This document shows positions 16,590 through 24,520 of a DNA stretch of 46,111 nt, one piece after another (the first letter of the stretch is position 1; every line of letters begins with the position of its first letter). The notes beneath the pieces were generated by a model, which worked only from the letters and a program-made list of their open reading frames with translations, was not told the origin of the DNA and made no database searches. The position numbers and the translations under genes are program-made. Source of the stretch: CAYSPT01 sp964432985 (GTDB taxonomy: Bacteria; Muiribacteriota; CAYSPT01); contig CAYSPT010000039.1 in assembly GCA_964432985.1 (NCBI GenBank), positions 1-46,111 of the forward strand, in the 5' to 3' direction.

Positions 16590-16614
16590 CCCGGATATTC
16601 ATGAATCGTTCGGG
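16590..16614. repeat. Leader palindrome before the selenoprotein gene
   Basis: A near-perfect palindrome runs from CCCGGATATTCA to TGAATCGTTCGGG, followed by TTAAAA in plus orientation. In minus orientation it ends in CCGGGTTTA just before the AAAGGAG ribosome site of the selenoprotein gene. Confidence 0.5.
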
Positions 16615-16639
16615 TTAAAATTCTTCTAAACAAGAAAAC

Positions 16640-17470
16640 CTACTTTACAGGAGAATAGTTCCCGATGTGCGGCAAAAGTGTGCGGTAGATTTTTTCCTCC
16701 ATGGTACCGGGACGGTCAGATAGGGCAGTCGAGTAAAAATTACTCCCCTCTCTTGAAAAGGAAATCCGGTGCCGGGTGTGCGGCGATTGCCGGGCAGGGG
16801 TATAGGTTTTCCGTGACGTTTCCGTGATAGCAATATCTGCAAATCTATATGTTGTGACCTGCTGAAACGGACCGTTTTTAAGGATGAGCGAATCGGCCGT
16901 ATACACGGCGTAAGTGTTGACCACCAGAACCAGGCAGACCAGCCAGACCGCGGTCAAGACAATGGCTAATTGAACATGACCGTCTATAATGTTGTATTCG
17001 GCCCTGTAGCCGGCCGTGGCGGGATTCATGACCCGTGAACCGAAGAAAAGCACCCGCGAGTCTTGACCGGGATTGAACAAACGGAACAGGGACCTGATCG
17101 CATAGTTGCATATATAGGCGGTGTGGGGAACTGATGCGAGAATACCACCTAACATATAGGGGATAAAAGGCCACCGCAGGTCTTTACCCACCATATTCGG
17201 CACCACATGGTTCAATCTTGTAATGGGCCAGGTTATATAGAAAACCAAAATAGCCGCAAACACAATTATAAATAGAAACAGCTCCGTAACAACATATTTT
17301 TTGTATCTTCCCTCCTGGCTCAGTTCCAGAAGTCGTGAGCTTTCCCGAACATATGCTGTATCAGGGGGGAACCGTGATGTCAGGTAGCCGTTGAGCCGCG
17401 CCGTGAGCTTCCAGGTGAGGACCGGAATGAGAACGAAAGCTACGGCGACCGATACAATAATTTGAACCAT
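16640..17470 (-). CDS. Uncharacterised multi-pass membrane protein
   Basis: I do not recognise this 276-residue protein. It begins with a hydrophobic helix (VQIIVSVAVAFVLIPVLTW). It has a second helix at about 65-85, further hydrophobic segments near 110-125 and 170-190, and a soluble C-terminal domain of about 85 residues. It starts 13 bases after the PiT gene and therefore probably belongs to the DUF47-PiT transcript. ATG 17470 has AAGGAC upstream. Its place between a phosphate transporter and a selenoprotein suggests an accessory membrane role, but nothing in the sequence proves it. Confidence 0.7.
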   Translation of the reverse strand: MVQIIVSVAVAFVLIPVLTWKLTARLNGYLTSRFPPDTAYVRESSRLLELSQEGRYKKYVVTELFLFIIVFAAILVFYITWPITRLNHVVPNMVGKDLRWPFIPYMLGGILASVPHTAYICNYAIRSLFRLFNPGQDSRVLFFGSRVMNPATAGYRAEYNIIDGHVQLAIVLTAVWLVCLVLVVNTYAVYTADSLILKNGPFQQVTTYRFADIAITETSRKTYTPARQSPHTRHRISFSREGSNFYSTALSDRPGTMEEKIYRTLLPHIGNYSPVK

Positions 17471-17483
17471 TGTGCGTCCTTAC

Positions 17484-19004
17484 CTAATTGCGGTCCACCA
17501 TGCTGCTGCCTGATGTGTATCGTGCCGTCTCTTTGAGCTCGAAGGTGTGGAATACCGCCGAGTACTTGGCTTGCAGGTTCTTGTTGTACAGCTTGTTGAT
17601 CCTGGTCTTTTCTTTTAATTTCCACTCGTCACACAGCTCTTCCAGGGCTTTTTGCAGCTGCCACTTGTGGGTGAAAAGATGGCCGGATAGATAGCTCAAC
17701 GCTGCCAGTTGGCCTTTGGAGAACCATTCGCGGCTGAGGTGCCGGCCGCGGTCGTCAAAATCGATCAGCATGGGGTAAATTTCGCAGAGTTTCACCAGGG
17801 TTTTCCACTGCTTTGACTGATCGAGTCCGCTTTGTGCCACGGCTTTTTTAAACTGGTACGCTGATTCGTACAGGTTTCCGGTCACCCGGTCGTACCGGTG
17901 GTCCGTCAAACCCCGTGCTTTGAGCTCCGAGGCAACCTCGTGTGACAGCATGAACTGCACCGGGTGAAAGACTTTCTGTGCAAAAACGTTTTGCATGAAG
18001 AACAGCATGAAGAACGTGATTACTCCGGCGATAATAGGGGTGGTCAGCCAGCCCAGTGATATTCGTCCCATGATGCGGTAGTTGATGCTTTTGTTCCTGG
18101 TGGCTATTCCGATTCCGATGATAGACCCGACTACCGCCTGGGAACTGGAGACAGGGACCAGTGGAATGGCCGGCAGCCCGTGGGTGACCAGCCAGTTTTC
18201 CAGTGCCACCGAGGCGAACAGGAACAGCACCAGGGCCTGGGAGAGCACCGTGATCAGGGCGGCTACCGGAGTGAGCTTCATCAAACCTCCTCCAACGGTG
18301 GTCATGACCTTGTACGAGTAGGTGTACACTCCAACACCGATAGCAATGGCGCCCAGGAAAAACAGCTGCTGGGTGCCGGTCAGATTGAGAAGATCGAACA
18401 GTTTTACGTTGTGAAACGGTGAAGCAGGCACGAATACTCCCATGACATTGGCGATGTTGTTGGCCCCCAGGCTGTAGGAGCCGAAGGCGCCCACCACGAT
18501 GAGTCCCGTACGGGTCAGGGCATCGACCTCGAAAAGGTGCAGTTTGCTGATGGTGAGAAGCCATTTTACCAGATTGAAGATGACGAAGGAGAAAAAAGCC
18601 GCCAGTATGGGGCACATGATCCAGGAGCCTACGATCTTGGTCAATGAGTAGGGGTCGGTCAGGTTGCCCGAGTAAAAGTTCCAGCCGATGATGGCGCCCA
18701 CGATGGCCTGCGAGGTGGATACGGGCAGCTCAAATTTGGTCATCATAAACACGGTGAAGCCGGCGGCCAAGGCCACGATGAAAGCGCCCGCAATCTCGTT
18801 GACTGCGCCCAGTTTTCCCAGGGTGTGTGACGCTCCGGACCCGCCGATGACCGCGCCCAGCAGCAGGAATACACTGCAGATCAGGGCAGCAGTTCTGAAT
18901 TTCACCATCCTGGTACCAACCGCTGTGCCGAAGACATTGGCCGCGTCATTGGCGCCCAGGGACCATCCCAGGAAAAGCCCGCTCGAAAGAAAAATCAGGA
19001 TCAT
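17484..19004 (-). CDS. pit: Inorganic phosphate transporter, PiT family
   Basis: This 506-residue membrane protein of the PHO4/PiT family moves phosphate with Na+ or H+. The N-terminal signature LGANDAANVFGTAVG (about 16-30) and the second copy LGANNIANVMGVFVPA (about 180-195) are the two family motifs. TSQAIVGAIIGWN and SSQAVVGSIIGIG are the matching later halves. The last 170 residues form a soluble tail rich in charged residues that is longer than in E. coli PitA. It follows the DUF47 gene by 55 bases, the common Pit-accessory arrangement. GGAGGAT precedes ATG 19004. Confidence 0.9.
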   Translation of the reverse strand: MILIFLSSGLFLGWSLGANDAANVFGTAVGTRMVKFRTAALICSVFLLLGAVIGGSGASHTLGKLGAVNEIAGAFIVALAAGFTVFMMTKFELPVSTSQAIVGAIIGWNFYSGNLTDPYSLTKIVGSWIMCPILAAFFSFVIFNLVKWLLTISKLHLFEVDALTRTGLIVVGAFGSYSLGANNIANVMGVFVPASPFHNVKLFDLLNLTGTQQLFFLGAIAIGVGVYTYSYKVMTTVGGGLMKLTPVAALITVLSQALVLFLFASVALENWLVTHGLPAIPLVPVSSSQAVVGSIIGIGIATRNKSINYRIMGRISLGWLTTPIIAGVITFFMLFFMQNVFAQKVFHPVQFMLSHEVASELKARGLTDHRYDRVTGNLYESAYQFKKAVAQSGLDQSKQWKTLVKLCEIYPMLIDFDDRGRHLSREWFSKGQLAALSYLSGHLFTHKWQLQKALEELCDEWKLKEKTRINKLYNKNLQAKYSAVFHTFELKETARYTSGSSMVDRN

Positions 19005-19059
19005 CCGTCATATCCTCCCATCTGCGATATCAACCAGTCTCCATCAGCTTTGACGGCGA

Positions 19060-19707
19060 TTAGATAGACCGCTTGATAGTGTAGATGTTCAAACGCTCGG
19101 CCACCGCTTCGGCGTGGTCGGACACCCGTTCGATGAAGGAGATGAAGAACCTGAGATGGTTCTTGTGCGAAAGCCTGAGATCTTCCTGCGCGAAAATGGT
19201 GCGCTTGATCCGGTCGGCGATGACATCGGCTTCACCTTCGAAGAACTTTACCTTGTGCACGTGGTCCTTGACCGCTTCGATATTGCGGAAGAACGCCCGG
19301 GTGGCGCACACCAGGGATTCAGCCGCTTCCTTCGATACCCTGAGCAATTCCAGCAAATCTTTTTTTATAGCGGGAATAATCGTCGGTTTTTCAATGTCAA
19401 CAGATGTGATGGTCTTCTTGGCGGTGTCGATGATGTTGTCCATGTTTTCCAGAATGGCCAGCACGTCTCCCCTGAAGTCCGGGATGAGGGCCTCGGTGTA
19501 AAGCCGGACTTCGATGTCTTTACGCAGTTCGTCCGCCTGGTGTTCCATGGAATCGATCCGTTTGTATTTCTCCTGAAATGAAGCCATGTTGTCTTCTACG
19601 TATGCGGTCATGGCCATCTCGAACACCATGACGCCCTGGCTTATCAAGTCCAGGAAATTGTCCACTTTCTTTTCCAGCATTTTTGTTTTTTTGAAAAGAA
19701 TGTCCAT
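19060..19707 (-). CDS. PhoU-like DUF47 Pit accessory protein
   Basis: This 215-residue all-helical protein is of the DUF47/PhoU_div family, which accompanies Pit transporters. Features are an N-terminal KKVDNFLDLISQGV, the metal-binding-type helix SMEHQADELRKDIEVRLYTEALIPDFRGDV, a stretch around NMDNIIDTAKK, and FISFIERVSDHAEAVAERLNIY at the end. PhoU-like proteins control phosphate uptake. AGGTGA lies before ATG 19707 and a good promoter lies 18 bases further up, making it the first gene of the phosphate transcript. Confidence 0.9.
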   Translation of the reverse strand: MDILFKKTKMLEKKVDNFLDLISQGVMVFEMAMTAYVEDNMASFQEKYKRIDSMEHQADELRKDIEVRLYTEALIPDFRGDVLAILENMDNIIDTAKKTITSVDIEKPTIIPAIKKDLLELLRVSKEAAESLVCATRAFFRNIEAVKDHVHKVKFFEGEADVIADRIKRTIFAQEDLRLSHKNHLRFFISFIERVSDHAEAVAERLNIYTIKRSI

Positions 19708-19731
19708 ACGTCGTTCACCTCGCTGAATTCA

Positions 19732-19761
19732 AGTATACAGGTAGAGGCCGTCCGGTGTAAA
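19732..19761 (-). promoter_or_regulatory. Promoter for the DUF47-PiT operon
   Basis: On the minus strand, TTTACA (19756-19761) and TATACT (19732-19737) are 18 bases apart. Transcription would start near 19725. The rest of the 196-base gap is AT-rich; no Pho box was recognised. Confidence 0.5.
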
Positions 19762-19903
19762 ATAGAAATAACTGCTGATTTTGTAACATTCAATTTGTTA
19801 TTGTAATAATACATAGTAAGACAATAGAATTTGCTTATTCTATCGAATTTACATTTCCTGTTGGAATACAAATTAGCAAAGGTAGGGGAAGGAGTGGGGT
19901 TCT

Positions 19904-20500
19904 GTGGTTTTTTCTCTGTCACGTTCGATTCCCGCAAAAATTCTGGCAGTCATGGTTGCTGTAACCTTTTTGAGTGCTTTTACAGTGCCTGATGTTCTGG
20001 CCGGTGAAGCAAAGTCCGGTAAGTCCGGCAAGATAACTGGTTCCATTGTCGGTGCGATTGGCGGTGGTGCTGCACTCGGTATTATGACAGCTTTTGTCAA
20101 CGGAGCATGTGTGGCTTTCGGTGGAGCGGCGATTATACCGCTTGCGGCCGGGATACTGGTTGGCGCTGGCCTCGGGGCCGCTATCGGGTACGGCAGCGGA
20201 GCCCTGATTGATAAGTTGACCAAGGGCAAAGGTATCGGTGGCAAGATTGCCGGTGGAATCCTCGGAGCCGTGGGTGGTGCTGCGGCGGTGGGTACCATTA
20301 CCTGGATTGCCAACGCAGCCTGCGTTGCTTTTGGCGGAGCGGCCATAATTCCCATGGCCGGCGCGCTTGTGGTAGGAGCCGGGCTCGGTGCTCTCATCGG
20401 TCTTGGCGGCGGCGCACTTCTTGACAAGTTTACCGGCAAGAGCCGCGGCTTGAAGAAGACCCCTGGTAAAATTCTGCTCGACGCAAAAACCGATATGTAG
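19904..20500 (+). CDS. Exported glycine-zipper protein with internal duplication
   Basis: This 198-residue protein starts at GTG 19904, with GAAGGAG nine bases upstream. A signal peptide ends near VLAGEA (about residue 34). The mature part is two copies of about 70 residues (about 42-112 and 113-183). Each copy has GKI-GAIGG-AAxGT, CVAFGGAAIIP, VGAGLGALIG and GALLDKxTKGKG. The many GxxxG steps are glycine zippers, found in proteins that insert into membranes or form oligomeric pores, and resemble some class II bacteriocins. No processing or immunity gene is adjacent, so function is open. A terminator follows at once, so it is a single-gene transcript. Confidence 0.75.
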   Translation: MVFSLSRSIPAKILAVMVAVTFLSAFTVPDVLAGEAKSGKSGKITGSIVGAIGGGAALGIMTAFVNGACVAFGGAAIIPLAAGILVGAGLGAAIGYGSGALIDKLTKGKGIGGKIAGGILGAVGGAAAVGTITWIANAACVAFGGAAIIPMAGALVVGAGLGALIGLGGGALLDKFTGKSRGLKKTPGKILLDAKTDM

Positions 20501-20544
20501 CAGCACTGTTTACTGTAGTAACAGTTAAGAAATAGCCAGATTAG

Positions 20545-20584
20545 CAGGCAGCAGGCACCTGTGTGCTTCGCTGCCTGTTTTTTT
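20545..20584 (+). terminator. Intrinsic terminator after the glycine-zipper gene
   Basis: Arms CAGGCAGC (20545-20552) and GCTGCCTG (20570-20577) enclose an inner GCAC/GTGC pairing and are followed by seven T. This is a classical rho-independent terminator, 44 bases after the stop. Confidence 0.85.
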
Positions 20585-20749
20585 ATATATAATTTTATAA
20601 AAAATTTGAAGAGGCAATTGATTATTGTTGGGTTTTGGGATAAGCTTGAATAAGAAATCTCTATCGGTAAGGTATTTTTTACGGTAAAAAGTTGACATAA
20701 TTTCATTGAGAAAATGAAAAGCCTCGGACATTGAGGAGGGCACGCGCAG

Positions 20750-23518
20750 ATGAGTATTCAAATCGGGAGCACGATCGAGTCGTTCGCCATGGCCGACATG
20801 ATCCGACGCAACCAGGAAAGTCTAAAAAAAATCCGTGAACGGTATCCGGCGGGGGGAATGGATCACCTGGCAGCACCCACCACCGGTTCATTTGATTCCG
20901 CCAGGATCAGCCAATATCGTACCGACCTGGTGTCGGTGCGGGCCCGGCAGTCGAACATTCAGGGAGGGCTTTCACTGCTTCAACGAGGTGAAGTGGCTCT
21001 GGACCAGATGCGGGACATTCTGGGAACGGTCCGTGACAAGATCAGTGCCCTGGAAGGAATGGACAATCTCGCCACCCGCCGCCGGGTCAACGAAGAGGTG
21101 GAACTGCTCTTGGCTGATTTCGAAGAAATCGCCCAGAGCACGCAGTACAACGGGATACACCTCTTCAACCGGGCTTCGTCTTCTCAGACACGTATGGCCA
21201 CTGTCACCGCTCCGGGTGCAGGCACGTTTGAGGAGACGTTCATGGTTGATGGGGGAGACACGGTCACCGAGCGGTTTACCGCCGATACGGAGACCCGGGA
21301 AGTTTCACGGGCGGTTACGGCGGGTATGCCGGGCACCAACGGCGGGGTAGAACCGGTGGACCTGACCTTCCCGGGGGGATACCTGGATGATGTCCAGGAG
21401 ACAACCCGGGTTACTGCTGAAAGCCAGGAAATATTTGAATTGGGCGGTATTCCAGAGCCTGACACACTTCAGATTGCCGTCAATGGCCAGGCTATACCCG
21501 AAGCCGGGACGGGCGGAGGGATCGTGTTTGACCAGGACTTCGCCGGCGGCGCAGGCGGGCTGACAGTGGACGGGGGAACGGCCACGGTGCAGGACGGGCA
21601 GCTGCAGATCCGCTCCGAGAAAAGAACACATGCCACTGCCATGACCGGGGTGACTGCCGATACCGCCACGGTAGAGGTTGATTTCAACACCCGGACAGAC
21701 AAAATGCTAAAAAAACGTAATGCCATGGTGGTGTTCGGTTACCAGGACGAGAACAATTACTTCCGGGTTGGATCCCAAGAAAGCTCGGACAGACTGACTA
21801 TCGAGCAGATCACCAACGGCAAGAAGAAAACTGTCGCCTCGGTGAAAGAAAAGGTTGGAACTGCCACGGATTATAACCTGCGTGTGGAGTTGGATGGAGA
21901 AAATGTCCGGCTGTTTTTGAATGACGAGCTCAAAATGGATGAGAACGTAAACGGGCTGCAGGCGGGACAAATCGGACTGGGAGTTCATCATGGAGTCACC
22001 AACTTCGACAACTTTCAGATAGAGACGCCCGGCGCCGACGGATTCATTCAGGATGGTAACAACGTCAGCTTCACCGGTGACACGGTTCCCCGACAGGGGG
22101 ACGAGGTGACGTTCAATTACCAGACCCCCCAGGATTACGAGGAATTCGACCTGGGACTGGAGGAAGGAGTAACTCCCAATGCGGACACACTTCAGGTGAC
22201 GGTCAACGGGCAGGTGGTAGAGCCGGACCAGTACACCATGGAGGGTGACACACTGACGTTTACCGGTGACGTCCGTCCCGGGTACGGTGATGAGGTCGGT
22301 GTCGGTTTTCAAACCGGCGCGGAGCTGACGGAGATAGATCTGGACCAGGTGCTTGGAGGGGATGCTCCCAACGAGGGTACGCTTCAGGTGTTCAAAAACG
22401 GAATTCAGCTGGCTCAGGATGATGAAAACGGCTATACCGTGGAAGGAGATGTCCTGCGGCTCAATGGTGAGGGGCGCGGGGATGCCGACGACCAGTATGA
22501 AATTCGTTACCAGACCGAAGAAGCTTTTGACGAAATTACACTGCAAAACGAGCCGGCCGGTGACGGCACCGCTGGTGAAATCGGCGTGACGGTGAACGGT
22601 GTGGAGATACAACAGGATGCTTTAAACGGTTTCACCATTGAGGGTGACACGCTGCGGCTGCACGGTGATGCCGTCCCCGCCCTGGGGGATGAAATAGAAG
22701 TCCAGTACCAGGTCGGTGACGAGATGCGCAGCGTAGAATTAGAGCAGGAAGATGTCCTGGCCGACACGGTGAAGGTCTTTGTCAACGGGCAGGAGCTTGC
22801 CCGTGATGAAGAGAACGGGTTCACCGTGGAGGGCAACGTGGTCAACTTCAACGGAACCGCCGCGCCGCAGACGCTGGACCAGGTTACCGTTCAGTACGAA
22901 ACTGACGGTGAGCGCTTGACGGAGTTCGAACTGGAACGGACGCCGGAGGCCGGAACGTTTTCCCTCTCTCTCGACGGCCGCCCTATCCGTGAGGATGAGG
23001 AGAACGGATTCACTATCGATGGGCGAACGGTACGGCTGCACGGTGACGCCATACCCGAGGGAGGAGAAGTGCTGGAGGTTAAATACCGTTTCACCGGAGG
23101 AGAAGGGGATGAAGCGGGCGGAGAACCCATTATCCTCACCACCGTTAACGGTGACAGGTTGACCACCGCCTTCCCGGCGGACTTCACCCGAGAGGGACTG
23201 AGCCTGGATACGTTCAACCTGGACGACAGGGCCGGAGCACAGCAGGCTTTGAGTGCGCTGGACAGTGCTGTTAACCGGGTAGACCATGCCATCGACCGGA
23301 CAAAATTCCAGCAGCAGGAGCTGGGCATTGCTATCGACACGCTGGGGCATCACGAAGAACGCCTGGGGCAGTATGCTAACCTGCCGGCCCACCGGGGTGG
23401 GTACAGTCCTGATTTTCTGGGACAGATGGTCACCGAGATGCTTACTAATCTCGCCACCACGCTTCTGGCCCAGGGTGATTTGAATTCACAGCGTGCCACG
23501 TCGCTTCTGGACATGTAA
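20750..23518 (+). CDS. Giant flagellin/FlgL-like protein with lectin-like insertion and beta repeats
   Basis: This 922-residue protein is built like a flagellin. An N-terminal D0/D1 helix (about 1-150, ending TQYNGIHLFN) and a C-terminal helix (about 815-922, ending NSQRATSLLDM) flank a huge variable centre. Residues 257-427 form a concanavalin/LamG-like domain with strands such as FGYQDENNYFRVG and LRVELDGENVRLFLN. Around it are six beta repeats of about 65 residues (EFDL...TLQVTVNGQ...GDTLTFTGD...GDEVxVxYQT); the lectin-like domain is inserted inside the first. Repeats two to six lie at about 464-782. The domain probably faces outwards from the filament and may bind glycans (inference). GAGGAGG precedes ATG 20750. 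No other flagellar genes are in the window. Confidence 0.85.
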   Translation: MSIQIGSTIESFAMADMIRRNQESLKKIRERYPAGGMDHLAAPTTGSFDSARISQYRTDLVSVRARQSNIQGGLSLLQRGEVALDQMRDILGTVRDKISALEGMDNLATRRRVNEEVELLLADFEEIAQSTQYNGIHLFNRASSSQTRMATVTAPGAGTFEETFMVDGGDTVTERFTADTETREVSRAVTAGMPGTNGGVEPVDLTFPGGYLDDVQETTRVTAESQEIFELGGIPEPDTLQIAVNGQAIPEAGTGGGIVFDQDFAGGAGGLTVDGGTATVQDGQLQIRSEKRTHATAMTGVTADTATVEVDFNTRTDKMLKKRNAMVVFGYQDENNYFRVGSQESSDRLTIEQITNGKKKTVASVKEKVGTATDYNLRVELDGENVRLFLNDELKMDENVNGLQAGQIGLGVHHGVTNFDNFQIETPGADGFIQDGNNVSFTGDTVPRQGDEVTFNYQTPQDYEEFDLGLEEGVTPNADTLQVTVNGQVVEPDQYTMEGDTLTFTGDVRPGYGDEVGVGFQTGAELTEIDLDQVLGGDAPNEGTLQVFKNGIQLAQDDENGYTVEGDVLRLNGEGRGDADDQYEIRYQTEEAFDEITLQNEPAGDGTAGEIGVTVNGVEIQQDALNGFTIEGDTLRLHGDAVPALGDEIEVQYQVGDEMRSVELEQEDVLADTVKVFVNGQELARDEENGFTVEGNVVNFNGTAAPQTLDQVTVQYETDGERLTEFELERTPEAGTFSLSLDGRPIREDEENGFTIDGRTVRLHGDAIPEGGEVLEVKYRFTGGEGDEAGGEPIILTTVNGDRLTTAFPADFTREGLSLDTFNLDDRAGAQQALSALDSAVNRVDHAIDRTKFQQQELGIAIDTLGHHEERLGQYANLPAHRGGYSPDFLGQMVTEMLTNLATTLLAQGDLNSQRATSLLDM

Positions 23519-23561
23519 TGAGGTTCGGAAAGCAAAGCGTAGCAAATAGGGCGTAGTGGCA

Positions 23562-24464
23562 ATGTACAAGAAGAATAGAAAGTGTAGCGCAGTGGTTGTG
23601 AACAAGAAGAATCCCTGGACTGGAGAAGCCCCCATACTATCGTGGGATTTGGAAGGAAAATCTGTCCTCTCCCCTCAGGCCTGGCAGGAGTATATAAGGA
23701 AACGCCGTCAACAGGCGGACATTGGGGAAGATATCCCCTGCAGTGAAGATATCCCCTGCAGTGAAGATATCCCCTGCATGCTGGTTTTTACCGACGATTA
23801 CCTGGCCATGGCGGAAGACATTCTGTCTTCCGGAAAAGAATATGATAGTTCTTCTGATGCTCCTGCTGGCCTCCCCGGATATCTGGGAATGGTAAGGACA
23901 GGCGAGTGGAAGGGAAAAACAGTGGGAGTCGCCAGAGTAGGTGTTGGCGGACCGCTGGCAGCCTCGACCATGGAGCAGTTGATTGCCCTGGGTATAAAGT
24001 ATTTCATTGCCGTCGGTATCGCCGGTGGGATCGCTCCTGACATCCGTCTGGGCGATATTCTTGTTCCAGACCGTGCCCTGCGGGAAGAGGGAACGTCATA
24101 TCATTACCTGCCCCCAGCGCCGTATACAGAGCCCTCCGCACTGCTGCGCAACCGGATCGAAGCTGCTCTAAGAGAAAGAGACATTCCTTTTAGCATCGGC
24201 GGAACCTGGACCACCGATGCCATTTGGCGCGAGACGGAAACCAAAGTCCAGCGGTACGCCTCACTGGGGATCGTGTCGGTTGAAATGGAGCTGGCCAGCC
24301 TGGCAGCCGTGGCCCGGTACCGGGGAGTCGAGCTGGGGGCCGTTTTCTGCATCAGCGATCTCGTCGGCCGGGAAGGCTGGGAACTGGGTTTCCATCACGC
24401 CGAACTGGAGAAGGGAATGTCCGGTATAATGGAATCGGCGTTTGATGTTCTGGGCTCTCTATAG
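23562..24464 (+). CDS. Nucleoside phosphorylase (PNP/UDP family)
   Basis: This 300-residue protein is related to uridine and purine nucleoside phosphorylases, which split nucleosides with phosphate. Typical parts are VGVARVGVGGPLAASTMEQL, the IAVGIAGGIAPDIRLGDILVP block, GTSYHYLPP, and SVEMELASLAAVARYRGVELGAVFCISD, which carries the Met-Glu pair binding the ribose. The protein is longer than usual at the N-terminus, where an 18-bp DNA repeat encodes EDIPCS three times (about residues 57-73). Start ATG 23562 follows AGGG; GTG 23556 is possible. It lies 43 bases after the flagellin gene. Confidence 0.83.
   Translation: MYKKNRKCSAVVVNKKNPWTGEAPILSWDLEGKSVLSPQAWQEYIRKRRQQADIGEDIPCSEDIPCSEDIPCMLVFTDDYLAMAEDILSSGKEYDSSSDAPAGLPGYLGMVRTGEWKGKTVGVARVGVGGPLAASTMEQLIALGIKYFIAVGIAGGIAPDIRLGDILVPDRALREEGTSYHYLPPAPYTEPSALLRNRIEAALRERDIPFSIGGTWTTDAIWRETETKVQRYASLGIVSVEMELASLAAVARYRGVELGAVFCISDLVGREGWELGFHHAELEKGMSGIMESAFDVLGSL
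23727..23778 (+). repeat. In-frame 18-bp tandem repeat in the nucleoside phosphorylase gene
   Basis: Unit GAAGATATCCCCTGCAGT repeats at 23727, 23745 and 23763, giving repeated EDIPCS peptide units. A copy change would keep the frame. Confidence 0.85.
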
Positions 24465-24520
24465 TTTTCGTTTATTTGTATACCTGGTACATCCAGGACA
24501 AGGAGCGGTGGTGCACTGCC

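Noticed and set aside
20660..20749. Flagellar sigma-28 or sigma-70 promoter before the flagellin
   Set aside because: TTGACA at 20692-20697 has no fitting -10, and CGGTAA-like boxes do not match the sigma-28 spacing well.
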